Made by a program: the position numbers and the translations under genes. Under the pieces are notes generated by a model, which saw nothing but the letters and a program-made list of their open reading frames with translations, was not told the DNA's origin and ran no database searches. Below, one piece after another: positions 46,788-56,642 of a DNA stretch of 64,000 nt. The stretch's first letter is position 1, and each line of letters opens with the position of its first letter. Origin of the DNA: Paenarthrobacter nicotinovorans (GTDB lineage Bacteria; Actinomycetota; Actinomycetes; Actinomycetales; Micrococcaceae); contig NZ_CP089293.1 of the NCBI RefSeq assembly GCF_021919345.1, forward strand, positions 434,001-498,000. Reading direction: 5' to 3'.

Positions 46788-47716
46788 AATTCTCGGTCTT
46801 CACGGCCTCCACACCGGAATGGTCACCGCAGGAAGCTGCGACGGAGCTGGCGGCCCAGGGCTGGCACGGCATCGAATGGCGGGTCACCGACCAGGCTGAT
46901 TCGCCCGAACCCGGCTTCTGGGCAGGGAACATGGCCACCTGGCCCATGACCGGCCTTGAGGATTCGCTGCCGGAGATTGCCCGGGTCACCACGGATGCCG
47001 GATTGGAGTACTCCGGCCTGGGCGGTTACGCCCGCTGCGACAATCACGACGGCGTGGAGCGCGTTCTTGCCGCCACCGCCGCTTTGGGCGCACGCCAGGT
47101 CCGGGGCAACGTCCTGCCGCTCGGGAACTCCACCATGGGGGGCGGCGAGCCCAGCGGCCTGTCCTACCCTGAGCTGTTTGCGGCCACCCGGGAACACTAC
47201 GAGTGGGTGGCCGAACGCGCCGCGCACCATGGCGTCAAGGCACTCGTGGAACTGCACCACGGCACGGTGACGGCCTCGGCATCATCGGCCCGCAGGCTCC
47301 TGGAAGGCCTGGACCCGCAGCACGTTGGAGTCATTCATGACCTGGGCAACCTGTTGATCGAAGGCTGGGAATCACCTTTGCCCGCCCTGCAGTTGCTCGG
47401 CCCGTATCTTGCCCACATCCACGTCAAGAATGCCCGGTGGATCCGTACGGAGGAACGTGACGAAGCCGGAGCTGCTGTTTGGGTGAATGAGTGGGCGCCG
47501 CTGGCCGAGGGGCAGGGGAGCGTCCTTGGCTACTTCAAAGCCTTGGCCGAGGTGGGCTACGACGAATGGGTAACAGTAGAGGACTTCTCCACGGACGTCC
47601 CGCTCACTGCACGCACCGCCGGAAACCTGCAGTACCTGCGCCGGGTAGCAGAGCTGGCCGGACTGTCAGTTCCTGCCAGCGCCGATCTCTCCGCCGGTTC
47701 CATCCCGAAAGGCTGA
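46784..47716 (+). CDS. Sugar phosphate isomerase/epimerase-like TIM barrel 2
   Basis: A 310-aa second AP-endonuclease-2-fold protein, not closely similar to the first. Motifs: WHGIEWRVTDQADS, KALVELHHGTVTASA, VGVIHDLGNLLIEG and AHIHVKNARW, which mark the metal site. ATGA overlap with the MocA gene. Likely acts on the product of the dehydrogenase or its isomer. Confidence 0.88.
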   Translation: MKFSVFTASTPEWSPQEAATELAAQGWHGIEWRVTDQADSPEPGFWAGNMATWPMTGLEDSLPEIARVTTDAGLEYSGLGGYARCDNHDGVERVLAATAALGARQVRGNVLPLGNSTMGGGEPSGLSYPELFAATREHYEWVAERAAHHGVKALVELHHGTVTASASSARRLLEGLDPQHVGVIHDLGNLLIEGWESPLPALQLLGPYLAHIHVKNARWIRTEERDEAGAAVWVNEWAPLAEGQGSVLGYFKALAEVGYDEWVTVEDFSTDVPLTARTAGNLQYLRRVAELAGLSVPASADLSAGSIPKG

Positions 47717-47718
47717 CC

Positions 47719-49113
47719 ATGTCCCATTCCCTTGCCACCCATCCCGACCGCCTCCTTCCAGCGGATCCGGGGACGCGCAGCATCGCGCGTTCCTTGCTGG
47801 GGCGTGTCCAGGACCTGCCCATCATTTCCCCGCATGGCCACGTGGACGCGGCAGTGATCGAACAGAACACGCCGTTCCCGGATCCCGCGGCATTGCTGGT
47901 CACCCCGGACCACTACGTGACGCGACTGATTCATGCTTCCGGTGTTCCGCTGGAAAAGCTGCAGCCGCAGGCGGGGGCGCGCAGTATCTGGCGGTCCTTC
48001 TGTGAGGCGTGGCCCTTGTTCGATGGCACCGCCTCCGGGTACTGGCTGCGGACGCAGTTCGAGTCGGTTTTTGGGTGGCGGGGGGAGTTGTCCGCGGAGA
48101 CCGCGGACGCGAGCTTCGATGCCATTTCCGCCAAGCTGGTGGAGCCTGGGTTCCGTCCCCGGGAATTGTTCAAGGACTTCAATATTGAGGTCCTCGCCAC
48201 CACCGATGATCCCCTTGACTCGTTGGACAGCCATGCCGCCTTGGCCGCTGATCCGTCCTTCCACGGCCGCGTGCTGCCGACTTTCCGCCCGGACGCGTAT
48301 ATCAACATCGCGCACCCGGCGTGGGCGGCCAACGTCGATCGGCTCGTTGCCGAAGCGTCCGACGGCGGCACAGGTTACCGGGGATACGTCACCGCCTTGG
48401 AGAATCGCCGTCGTTATTTCGTGGATCACGGGGCAGTGTCCGCAGATCATGGCGTGAGGACACCGGCAACCCTGAAACTGGACGAGGCCGAAGCGGAGGC
48501 CCTGTTCGACAAGGCCCGTGCCGGCCTCGCCACGGCCTTGGATCGTGATGCCTTCGAAGCCCACATGATGTACCAGATGGCAAGGATGTCGGTGGAGGAC
48601 GGGCTGGTGATGACCATCCATCCAGGCTCCTTCCGGAACCACCACCAGCCCACGTTCGAAGCCTTCGGCGCCGACACGGGCCACGACATCCCGTTCGCCG
48701 TCAATTACACCGAAGCGGTCCGGCCGTTGCTGCAGGACTTCGGCACTGCCAAGGACTTCCATTTGGTGTTGTTCACGCTCGATGAGACCGTCTTCTCCCG
48801 CGAACTCGCACCACTGGCAGGCTTTTACCCCTCGGTCTACATCGGGGCGCCCTGGTGGTTCCTTGACGCCCCGGATGCCATGCTCCGGTTCCGCTCAGCC
48901 GTCACGGAAACAGCAGGTTTCTCCAGGTCATCCGGGTTCATCGATGACACCCGCGCCTTCTGCTCCATCCCCGCCCGGCACGACGCCTCACGACGGATCG
49001 AGGCCTCGTTCCTGGCACGGCTCGTTGCCGAGCACCGCATCAGTGAGGACCGCGCACACGAGTTGATTGTCGACGTCGTCGATTCTTCCCCGCGAAGGGT
49101 CTTCAAACTGTGA
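47719..49113 (+). CDS. uxaC: Glucuronate (uronate) isomerase
   Basis: A 464-aa amidohydrolase-superfamily enzyme. Metal motif IISPHGHVDAA (residues about 34-44), and characteristic EVLATTDDPLDSL, HPGSFRNHH. It converts D-glucuronate to D-fructuronate (or galacturonate to tagaturonate). Length fits E. coli UxaC (470 aa). The ATG follows the stop of the TIM barrel by 2 bp; the fructuronate reductase gene overlaps by 4 bp. Confidence 0.94.
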   Translation: MSHSLATHPDRLLPADPGTRSIARSLLGRVQDLPIISPHGHVDAAVIEQNTPFPDPAALLVTPDHYVTRLIHASGVPLEKLQPQAGARSIWRSFCEAWPLFDGTASGYWLRTQFESVFGWRGELSAETADASFDAISAKLVEPGFRPRELFKDFNIEVLATTDDPLDSLDSHAALAADPSFHGRVLPTFRPDAYINIAHPAWAANVDRLVAEASDGGTGYRGYVTALENRRRYFVDHGAVSADHGVRTPATLKLDEAEAEALFDKARAGLATALDRDAFEAHMMYQMARMSVEDGLVMTIHPGSFRNHHQPTFEAFGADTGHDIPFAVNYTEAVRPLLQDFGTAKDFHLVLFTLDETVFSRELAPLAGFYPSVYIGAPWWFLDAPDAMLRFRSAVTETAGFSRSSGFIDDTRAFCSIPARHDASRRIEASFLARLVAEHRISEDRAHELIVDVVDSSPRRVFKL

Positions 49114-50435
49114 GTGCCCAGACGACCCCGCGGCTCAGCCGCGCCAGCGCGTTTCCGGGGCAAGCCACACCGCCGGTCCGGATAGTGCACCTTGGCCTGG
49201 GGGCGTTTCACCGCTCCCACCAGGCCTGGTACACCCATCACGCCGGCGATGCCGCTGACTGGGGCATCGCGGCCTTCACCGGACGCAGGCCCGACGCGGC
49301 TGACCTGCTGGCCGGGCAGGACGGTGTATTCACTGTGGTGGAGCGCTCGGGCGCGGGCGACACCTTCGAGGTCATCGGCAGCATTGTGGAAGCCGTGGAT
49401 GGTTCCGACATCGGGCGGCTGGCCGGGCTTCTGGCCGCACCCGCCACGGTTGTGGTCACGCTGACCATCACGGAAGCGGCGTATGCGGCGGTTGGCGCGG
49501 AAACGCCGCTGGCCCGTCTGGTCACGGCGCTCGCTGCCCGCAAGGACGCCGACGCCGGTCCGATCGCCGTGGTCAGCTGCGACAACCTTGCGGAAAACGG
49601 CCTGGTTGCCGGGAAGGCGGTGCGGGCCCTTGCAGAGGCGACTGACCCGGCCCTGGGCGAATGGATCAATGCCAACGTGAGCTTTGTCGGTACCTCCGTG
49701 GACCGGATCACGCCGCGCACCACTCCGGAGGACCTTGCGGAAGTGGCCGAACAGTGCGGCTACCGGGATGAGGCCGCCGTGGTGGCTGAACCCTTCCACA
49801 ACTGGATCCTCAGCGGTGACTTTCCGGGCGGCCGTCCTCGGTGGGAGGATGCCGGCGCGGTTTTCGTGGACGACATTGAGCCCTACGAAAACCGTAAGCT
49901 CTGGCTCCTCAACGGAGCGCACTCAATCCTTGCCTATGCTGGCTTGGTCCGGGGCCACACAACCGTGGCAGAAGCGCTGTCCGACGGGACCTGCAGGGCC
50001 GCCGTGGAGGCATTTTGGGATGAAGCATCCCGCCATCTGCCCGGCGAAGGCCTGGATATTCCCGGATACCGCAGGGCCCTCCTGGACCGCTTTGGCAACT
50101 CGCGGATTGCCCATCATCTGGCGCAGATTGCCATGGACGGAACCACCAAATTGCGTATGCGCGCCCTGCCTGTCCTGGCCGCTGAACGTGCCCTTGGCCG
50201 TTCAGGAGACGGCGCTGCCCGCATGATCGCGGCCTGGGCCGCGTACTTGTCCGCGGCTGAAGACTTCCAGGACCCCCTGGCAGACGACATCAAAACCGCA
50301 AAGACGCTCGACGGCGAACAACGCACCGCTGCGCTGCTGGCACTCCTCAGCCCAGGGCTGGCCGGGGACAGTGCCTTGGTTTCCCATGTTCACCGGCAGC
50401 AAGACGCCATCGCCGCTGCCCGCACCCACGCATAG
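49110..50435 (+). CDS. uxuB: Fructuronate reductase / mannitol dehydrogenase family
   Basis: A 441-aa polyol-specific dehydrogenase. N-terminal NAD motif [20 protein letters not shown]. Later motifs are [13 protein letters not shown] (catalytic-lysine region context) and [12 protein letters not shown]. Reduces fructuronate to mannonate. GTG start overlaps the uxaC stop. Order uxaC-uxuB-mannonate dehydratase defines the pathway direction and favours glucuronate over galacturonate. Confidence 0.92.
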   Translation: MSAQTTPRLSRASAFPGQATPPVRIVHLGLGAFHRSHQAWYTHHAGDAADWGIAAFTGRRPDAADLLAGQDGVFTVVERSGAGDTFEVIGSIVEAVDGSDIGRLAGLLAAPATVVVTLTITEAAYAAVGAETPLARLVTALAARKDADAGPIAVVSCDNLAENGLVAGKAVRALAEATDPALGEWINANVSFVGTSVDRITPRTTPEDLAEVAEQCGYRDEAAVVAEPFHNWILSGDFPGGRPRWEDAGAVFVDDIEPYENRKLWLLNGAHSILAYAGLVRGHTTVAEALSDGTCRAAVEAFWDEASRHLPGEGLDIPGYRRALLDRFGNSRIAHHLAQIAMDGTTKLRMRALPVLAAERALGRSGDGAARMIAAWAAYLSAAEDFQDPLADDIKTAKTLDGEQRTAALLALLSPGLAGDSALVSHVHRQQDAIAAARTHA

Positions 50436-50457
50436 CCATTGGAAGGAATGCCACACC

Positions 50458-51687
50458 ATGAAAATCGTTGCCGCTGAAGTCTTCGTGACCAGCCCGTCCC
50501 GCAACTTCGTCACCCTGCGCATCACCACCGAGGACGGTGTGACGGGCATCGGGGACGCGACGCTCAACGGCCGTGAACTCGCCGTTGCCGCGTACCTGAA
50601 GGAACACGTCGCGCAGCTTCTGATCGGTAAGGACCCGCACCGGATCGAGGACACCTGGCAGTTCCTGTACCGCAGCTCCTACTGGCGCCGTGGCCCCGTC
50701 ACCATGGCGGCGATTGCCGCCGTCGACATGGCTCTGTGGGACATCAAGGGCAAGGTCGCCGGGATGCCGGTCTACCAACTGCTGGGCGGGGCTTCCCGTA
50801 ATGGGCTGCGCGCTTACGGCCATGCTTCGGGGGCGGACATTCCGTCGCTGTTCGACTCGGTCCGGGAGCACTTGGAGTTGGGCTACAAGTCCATCCGTAT
50901 CCAGACCGCGATCCCCGGTATCAAGGCCGTCTACGGTGTGGCCGCGCAGGCGCAAGCCTCTGGCGAGCGTTACGACTACGAGCCCGCCGGACGCGGTGCC
51001 TTCCCGCAGGAAGAGGACTGGGACACCCGCGCGTACCTCCGCCACCTGCCCACCGTTTTTGAAGCGGTGCGCAACGAGTTCGGTCCGGAAATCCCGCTGC
51101 TGCACGACGGCCACCACCGCATGACCCCCATCCAGGCCGCCAAACTCGGCAAGGCCCTGGAGCCTTACGACCTTTTCTGGCTGGAGGACTGCACTCCTGC
51201 CGAGAACCAGGAAGGCCTGCGCCTGGTCCGGCAGCACACCACCACCCCGCTGGCCATTGGCGAAATCTTCAATACCGTGTGGGACTACCAGACCCTCATC
51301 AAGGAACAGCTGATCGACTACGTGCGGGCGGCCTCCACCCACTTCGGTGGCATCTCACCGCTGAAGAAGGTCATGGACTTCGCTGCGCAGTACCAGATCA
51401 AGTCCGGCTTCCACGGCCCCACGGACATTTCCCCGGTGGGCTTCGCCGCGCAGCTGCATGTGGGCCTGGCCATCCACAACTACGGCATCCAGGAATACAT
51501 GCAGCACTCGGACAAGACCAACGAGGTCTTCCAGCAGTCCATGACCTTCAAGGACGGCTACCTGCACCCGGGCGACAACCCCGGCATCGGCGTCGAATTC
51601 AACGAGGAAGCCGCTGCCGCGTTCCCGTACCAGCAGGCCTACCTGCCCTACAACCGCCTCGTGGACGGCACCGTTCATGACTGGTAA
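50458..51687 (+). CDS. manD: D-mannonate dehydratase (ManD, enolase superfamily)
   Basis: A 409-aa enolase-superfamily protein, not the metal-independent UxuA type. ATG 50458 follows GGAAGGA. Motifs: [20 protein letters not shown] with the catalytic Arg/Tyr region, [37 protein letters not shown] and [10 protein letters not shown]. Converts mannonate to 2-keto-3-deoxygluconate (KDG). It shares 11 bp with the next gene. Confidence 0.93.
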   Translation: MKIVAAEVFVTSPSRNFVTLRITTEDGVTGIGDATLNGRELAVAAYLKEHVAQLLIGKDPHRIEDTWQFLYRSSYWRRGPVTMAAIAAVDMALWDIKGKVAGMPVYQLLGGASRNGLRAYGHASGADIPSLFDSVREHLELGYKSIRIQTAIPGIKAVYGVAAQAQASGERYDYEPAGRGAFPQEEDWDTRAYLRHLPTVFEAVRNEFGPEIPLLHDGHHRMTPIQAAKLGKALEPYDLFWLEDCTPAENQEGLRLVRQHTTTPLAIGEIFNTVWDYQTLIKEQLIDYVRAASTHFGGISPLKKVMDFAAQYQIKSGFHGPTDISPVGFAAQLHVGLAIHNYGIQEYMQHSDKTNEVFQQSMTFKDGYLHPGDNPGIGVEFNEEAAAAFPYQQAYLPYNRLVDGTVHDW

Positions 51688-52225
51688 ACCTCTGACCCGT
51701 GCGAGCGCCCATCACCACATCGTGGTGATGGGCGTCGCAGGCTGCGGAAAGAGCACCGTGGGTGCGGCCCTCGCCGAACGCCTCGGCGCTGGATTCCTCG
51801 ACGGCGATTCGCTGCACCCGCAGGCGAACATCGACAAGATGGCAGCGGGTACCCCGCTGAACGACGACGACCGCGCACCATGGCTGGCCGAGATCGGCAG
51901 GCGATTCCCGGCGTCGGAATCTTCTCTTGTCATCGCGTGCAGCGCGCTAAAGCGCTCCTATCGGGACATCATCCGCAGCGCCGACCCGTCCGTGGTCTTC
52001 GTGCACCTGCAAGGGACGCGCGAACTGCTGGACGCACGCATGAAGGCGCGGCCCGGGCACTTCATTCCGCCTTCGTTGCTGGACTCCCAACTTGCCACAC
52101 TGGAAATCTTGCAGAATGACGAAGCCGGGGTAGTGGTGGACATCGCACAGCCCGTCGAGGACATCGTGAATGAGGTGGACTCAGCGCTGGCTGGCCTGGA
52201 TACCCCAACAACGGAGCGCGTCTGA
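51677..52225 (+). CDS. gntK: Gluconokinase (GntK/IdnK type)
   Basis: A 182-aa P-loop kinase: [22 protein letters not shown] (as GVAGCGKST) and [31 protein letters not shown]. It phosphorylates gluconate to 6-phosphogluconate. Starts within the end of manD. KDG produced by manD would normally need a KDG kinase; none is here, so this enzyme may serve gluconate from another branch, or the KDG kinase is elsewhere. Confidence 0.92.
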   Translation: MTGKPLTRASAHHHIVVMGVAGCGKSTVGAALAERLGAGFLDGDSLHPQANIDKMAAGTPLNDDDRAPWLAEIGRRFPASESSLVIACSALKRSYRDIIRSADPSVVFVHLQGTRELLDARMKARPGHFIPPSLLDSQLATLEILQNDEAGVVVDIAQPVEDIVNEVDSALAGLDTPTTERV

Positions 52226-52265
52226 AGCGCCATTGTCCTTCCCTGCCATCGCGGAGCAACACCTC

Positions 52266-52301
52266 AAACCCGGCATCGCCCACCAGGCGGTGCCGGGTTT
52301 T
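52266..52301 (+). terminator. Rho-independent terminator after the uronate operon
   Basis: AAACCCGGCA pairs with TGCCGGGTTT, with an inner CGCC/GGCG stem, followed by TTTTGTTGTT. About 40 bp past the gntK stop. Confidence 0.85.
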
Positions 52302-52327
52302 GTTGTTCCGGAGAGTGACGCGGGTCA

Positions 52328-52343
52328 TTGTGAACGCTAACAA
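52328..52343. promoter_or_regulatory. LacI-type operator, distal copy
   Basis: TTGTGAACGCTAACAA, with central CG. Its exact reverse complement occurs 91 bp downstream (centre to centre), allowing DNA looping. Confidence 0.75.
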
Positions 52344-52405
52344 CGTTGTAAATCAAGACTTTGACGAAGGGGCGCCGCCTGCAACCAATTCGTGATCTAC
52401 AGCAC

Positions 52406-52435
52406 TTGACCCCGGGTATTGTTAGCGTTCACAAT
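52406..52435 (+). promoter_or_regulatory. Predicted promoter of the ChvE-type operon
   Basis: TTGACC (52406-52411) and CACAAT (52430-52435) are 18 nt apart. The -10 overlaps the proximal operator. Confidence 0.5.
52419..52434. promoter_or_regulatory. LacI-type operator, proximal copy
   Basis: TTGTTAGCGTTCACAA, the reverse complement of the distal copy, overlaps the -10 region. Presumed target of the LacI protein encoded at 56643. Confidence 0.75.
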
Positions 52436-52569
52436 GGCATTCGCAATACCTTTTCAATGGCTTGTGCAGCCCCCAGCACGCAGGCCACATCCAGCTTCAC
52501 CGTGCCGGACGCGCAGATGCTCCGGCTGCATCAGAGTTCGCGGCACTGCTGCCGCGGAAGGAGAGCATC

Positions 52570-53694
52570 GTGAGATTGAAAAAACTCCTGGGCGCCGTAG
52601 CGGTCGTCCTAACCTTGACCGTCGGAGCCACAGGCTGCGGCAGCCGTGGAGGCGCGGCGGAGTCTTCCAGCACCGCAAAGCCCAGCGATTCGCTGGTAGG
52701 CATCTCGATGCCGACGCAGACATCGGAGCGTTGGATCGCAGACGGTGCCAATGTTGAGAAATCCCTGAAGGACCTCGGCTACAAGACGGACCTGCAGTTC
52801 GCCAACGATGACATCCCCACGCAGGTTTCCCAGATCGAGAACATGCTGACCAAGGGTGCGAAGGCACTCATCATCGCAGCCATCGATGGCACCACGCTGA
52901 CGGACGTCCTGGCTAAGGCCAAGGAACAGAACGTCAAGGTCATCGCTTACGACCGCCTCATCAACGGAACGCCGAACGTGGACTACTACACCACGTTCGA
53001 CAACTACACCGTGGGCGTCCAGCAGGCCACGTCGTTGCTGACGGGTCTGGGACTCGTTGATGCCAGCGGCAAGAAGGTAGAGGGCAAGGGCCCGTTCAAC
53101 GTCGAATTGTTCGCGGGCAGCCCGGATGACAACAACGCCAACTTCTTCTGGACCGGCGCAATGGATACCCTCAAGCCGTACCTGGATGCAGGCACCTTGA
53201 AGGTCCCCAGCGGCCAGACCAAGTTCGAGCAGGCAGCCATCCTCCGCTGGCAGGCACCCGTTGCCCAGAAGCGCATGGAAGACATCCTCACCTCCGCCTA
53301 CAGCTCCGGCACCAAGCTCGACGGCGTGCTGTCCCCGTATGACGGCCTGTCCATCGGCATCATTTCCGCTCTTACCAGCACCGGCGGTTACTCCACCGGC
53401 AAGCTCCCGGTCGTGACCGGTCAGGACGCTGAAAAGGGTTCCGTGAAGTCCATCATTGCCGGCGAGCAGTACTCCACCATCTTCAAGGACACCCGTCAGC
53501 TCGGCGCCCAAGCCGTGAAAATGGTAGACGCCGTACTCAAGGGCAGTGAGCCCGAAACCAACGACACCAAGACCTACAACAACAAGGTCAAGGTTGTTCC
53601 GGCATACCTTCTGAAGTCAGTCATCATCACCAAGGACAACTACAAGAAGGAACTCATCGACTCGGGCTACTACACCGAAGCCGACGTCAAGTAA
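52570..53694 (+). CDS. chvE: Monosaccharide ABC transporter substrate-binding lipoprotein (ChvE type)
   Basis: A 374-aa periplasmic-binding-family-4-type lipoprotein. GTG 52570 follows GGAAGGAG; signal peptide ends in GATGC with lipobox Cys23. Binding-domain features are [37 protein letters not shown] and [17 protein letters not shown]. ChvE-type proteins bind several monosaccharides (glucose, galactose, arabinose, xylose). Preceded by twin LacI operators and followed by a hairpin, then the ATPase gene. Confidence 0.93.
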   Translation: MRLKKLLGAVAVVLTLTVGATGCGSRGGAAESSSTAKPSDSLVGISMPTQTSERWIADGANVEKSLKDLGYKTDLQFANDDIPTQVSQIENMLTKGAKALIIAAIDGTTLTDVLAKAKEQNVKVIAYDRLINGTPNVDYYTTFDNYTVGVQQATSLLTGLGLVDASGKKVEGKGPFNVELFAGSPDDNNANFFWTGAMDTLKPYLDAGTLKVPSGQTKFEQAAILRWQAPVAQKRMEDILTSAYSSGTKLDGVLSPYDGLSIGIISALTSTGGYSTGKLPVVTGQDAEKGSVKSIIAGEQYSTIFKDTRQLGAQAVKMVDAVLKGSEPETNDTKTYNNKVKVVPAYLLKSVIITKDNYKKELIDSGYYTEADVK

Positions 53695-53707
53695 CCACCT
53701 CCCCAAT

Positions 53708-53755
53708 CTGTGGCCCCACCGCCCTGTGTTGCAGCGCGCAGCGGTGGGGCCACAG
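53708..53755 (+). terminator. Intra-operon hairpin between binding-protein and ATPase genes
   Basis: CTGTGGCCCCACCGC (53708-53722) pairs perfectly with 53741-53755, an 18-nt loop. No T-run follows, so it may stabilise upstream mRNA or partly attenuate, making more binding protein than transporter. Confidence 0.7.
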
Positions 53756-53817
53756 CATCCCAGTGCCTGTCGAGTCCTCGACCCGGCCCAGTTTCAACCA
53801 GTCAGCGGGAATTGACG

Positions 53818-55347
53818 ATGAACGTACCCATTCTTCAAATGCGAGGAATCACCAAGACCTTCCCCGGTGTAAAAGCCCTTCAGGACGTCACCCTGGACGT
53901 CAACCGAGGTGAGGTTCACGCCATTTGTGGTGAGAACGGAGCCGGGAAATCCACCCTCATGAAAGTGTTGTCCGGCGTCTACGCGCACAACACCTTCGAC
54001 GGCGACATCCTGTTCGAGAACGAACCCTGCGAATTTTCCAGCATCACGGACAGCGAGAAGCGCGGCATCGTGATCATCCACCAGGAATTGGCACTGAGCC
54101 CGTATCTGTCGATCGCCGAGAACATCTACCTGGGCAATGAGCTTGCCAAGAACGGCTGGGTGGACTGGCGGAAGACCAACCTGGAGGCCGCCAAACTGCT
54201 GGCCCGGGTGGGTCTCAGCGAGAATCCCGTAACGCCCATCCAGCACATCAGCGTGGGTAAGCAGCAGTTGGTGGAGATCGCGAAGGCGCTCTCCAAGGAG
54301 GTGAAGCTGCTCATCCTCGATGAGCCCACGGCGGCGCTGAACGACGAAGACTCGGACCACCTGCTGGACCTCATCCTGCACCTCAAAGGCCAGGGCGTCA
54401 CCAGCATCATCATCAGCCACAAACTCAACGAGATCCGCAAAGTGGCCGACGCCGTCACCATCATCCGCGATGGCAAATCCATCGAGACACTGCGCCTGGA
54501 CCAGGGACAGATCACCCAGGAACGCATCATCCGGGGCATGGTGGGACGCGATCTCGAAAGCCTGTATCCGGACCGGACCCCAAACATCGGTGAAGAAGTC
54601 CTCCGCATCGAGGATTGGACGGTCCAGCATCCACAGGACCATTCACGGATGGTGGTCAGCAACGCCAACCTGACGGTCCGTAAGGGTGAGGTTGTTGGGT
54701 TGGCCGGCCTCATGGGTGCGGGCAGGACCGAGCTCGCGATGAGCGTTTTCGGCCGTACCTACGGCCGTGCGGTCTCCGGCAAGGTTTACAAGTACGGCCA
54801 GGAGATCAACACGTCCACGGTTTCGGATGCAATCGAGCACGGAATTGCGTACGCCACCGAGGACCGGAAGCACTACGGCCTGAACCTGATTGAAGACATC
54901 AAGCGGAACATCTCCATGGCTGCCCTGAACAAGCTGGCCAAACGCGGTTGGGTGGACGGCAACCAGGAAACCACGGTGGCCAACCATTACCGCAAGAGCA
55001 TGAACATCAAAGCGCCTTCGGTCGCTGCGATCACGGGCAAGCTCTCCGGCGGGAACCAGCAAAAAGTGGTGCTCAGCAAGTGGATGTTCTCCGACCCCGA
55101 CGTCCTCATCCTGGACGAACCCACGCGTGGGATCGATGTGGGCGCCAAGTTTGAGATCTACACGATCATCGCCGAGCTGGCGGCCTCGGGGAAAGCGGTC
55201 ATTGTGATCTCCTCCGAACTGCCGGAACTCCTGGGCATCTGCGACAGGATCTACACGCTCTCAGCGGGCCGCATCACCGGCGAGGTCCCCATCGCCGAAG
55301 CCACCCAGGAAACCCTCATGCACTACATGACTCAAGAGAAGGAATAG
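53818..55347 (+). CDS. gguA: Monosaccharide ABC transporter ATPase (GguA type)
   Basis: A 509-aa tandem ATPase. First half: Walker [18 protein letters not shown]-loop, signature [15 protein letters not shown], Walker [12 protein letters not shown]. Second half: degenerate A site [11 protein letters not shown], signature [15 protein letters not shown], Walker [13 protein letters not shown]. Powers import with the permease that follows 5 bp later. Confidence 0.95.
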   Translation: MNVPILQMRGITKTFPGVKALQDVTLDVNRGEVHAICGENGAGKSTLMKVLSGVYAHNTFDGDILFENEPCEFSSITDSEKRGIVIIHQELALSPYLSIAENIYLGNELAKNGWVDWRKTNLEAAKLLARVGLSENPVTPIQHISVGKQQLVEIAKALSKEVKLLILDEPTAALNDEDSDHLLDLILHLKGQGVTSIIISHKLNEIRKVADAVTIIRDGKSIETLRLDQGQITQERIIRGMVGRDLESLYPDRTPNIGEEVLRIEDWTVQHPQDHSRMVVSNANLTVRKGEVVGLAGLMGAGRTELAMSVFGRTYGRAVSGKVYKYGQEINTSTVSDAIEHGIAYATEDRKHYGLNLIEDIKRNISMAALNKLAKRGWVDGNQETTVANHYRKSMNIKAPSVAAITGKLSGGNQQKVVLSKWMFSDPDVLILDEPTRGIDVGAKFEIYTIIAELAASGKAVIVISSELPELLGICDRIYTLSAGRITGEVPIAEATQETLMHYMTQEKE

Positions 55348-55352
55348 CCACC

Positions 55353-56636
55353 ATGTCCGCCCTACGAGAATCCCTTGGCTTCCTCACAAGCCGCCTCCGC
55401 CAGGTTGGCATCTTCGTCGCCCTGATCCTGATTGTCATCCTCTTCCAGGTCCTCACCGACGGCATCCTCCTTCAGCCCCAGAACGTCACCAACCTGGTGG
55501 TCCAGAACAGCTATATCCTGATCCTTGCCATCGGCATGGTGATGGTCATTATTGCCGGTCATATCGACCTCTCCGTGGGCTCGATTGCCGGCTTCATCGG
55601 CGCCGTGGCCGGTGTGATGATCGTGCACTGGGGCTGGGCCTGGTGGCTCGCCATCCCGGCGTGCCTCCTGGTGGGTGCCCTCGTGGGTGCCTGGCAGGGT
55701 TACTGGATTGCCTACGTTGGTATCCCCGCATTCATCGTCACCCTTGCCGGCATGCTGATCTTCCGTGGCCTGACCCTGATTACCCTCAAGAACCAGCAGA
55801 TCACCCCGTTCCCGAACGAATTGCGCGCCCTGGGCGGCGGCTTCCTGCCGGACATCTCCGGTGGCACGTCCGTTCTTGAGTGGCTGACCGTGATCCTGGG
55901 TGTCGGCGGTACGGCAGCCATCCTTTTCCAAGCTTTGAAGGAACGCCGGGTGCGCCGCAAGTTCAACCTGGAGAACGAACCGATGGCGTGGTTCGCCGTC
56001 AAGAACGGTTTCATCGCACTCCTGATGCTCATCATCACCTTCCTGCTGGCCAGCTACCGTGGAACCCCGATTGTCCTGGTTGTCTTGGCAGTCCTTGTGA
56101 TCCTGTACTCGGCGCTGATGAGCAACAGCATCTTTGGCCGCCACACCTATGCCATTGGCGGCAACCTCCACGCCGCCGAGCTGTCCGGCATCAAGACCAA
56201 GAAGGTCACCTTCCGGCTCTTCGTCAACATGGGCGTCCTGGCCGCGCTGGCGGGCCTGGTCTTCACGGCCCGCCTGAACTCGGCACAGCCTGCTGGCGGT
56301 ACCGGGTTCGAGCTGGACTCCATCGCTGCAGCGTTCATCGGCGGCGCAGCTGTCCAGGGCGGCATCGGCACCGTGGCAGGAGCCATGATCGGTGGCCTGA
56401 TCATGGGCGTCCTGAACAACGGCATGTCCATTCTCGGCCTGGGCACTGATTACCAGCAGCTCATCAAGGGCCTGGTGCTCCTGCTGGCTGTCGGCTTCGA
56501 CATCTTCAACAAGAACCGGACCGGTGCCGGCGGAGGTTCCTCCATGGGCCGCCGGTTCAAGTGGAAGACCACGCCTCCAGCTGCCGAAGCGGCACCCGCT
56601 TCCACGGCGGAGCCTGTGGGCGTCGACGCGAAGTAG
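55353..56636 (+). CDS. gguB: Monosaccharide ABC transporter permease (GguB type)
   Basis: A 427-aa branched-type/XylH-like permease with about 10-11 hydrophobic segments. Motifs include GHIDLSVGSIAGF near residue 70, IPAFIVTLAGMLIFRGLT and HAAELSGIKTKKVTF. The polar C-terminal tail is alanine-rich. Forms the membrane channel of the ChvE/GguA system. Confidence 0.94.
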   Translation: MSALRESLGFLTSRLRQVGIFVALILIVILFQVLTDGILLQPQNVTNLVVQNSYILILAIGMVMVIIAGHIDLSVGSIAGFIGAVAGVMIVHWGWAWWLAIPACLLVGALVGAWQGYWIAYVGIPAFIVTLAGMLIFRGLTLITLKNQQITPFPNELRALGGGFLPDISGGTSVLEWLTVILGVGGTAAILFQALKERRVRRKFNLENEPMAWFAVKNGFIALLMLIITFLLASYRGTPIVLVVLAVLVILYSALMSNSIFGRHTYAIGGNLHAAELSGIKTKKVTFRLFVNMGVLAALAGLVFTARLNSAQPAGGTGFELDSIAAAFIGGAAVQGGIGTVAGAMIGGLIMGVLNNGMSILGLGTDYQQLIKGLVLLLAVGFDIFNKNRTGAGGGSSMGRRFKWKTTPPAAEAAPASTAEPVGVDAK

Positions 56637-56642
56637 CATCTG

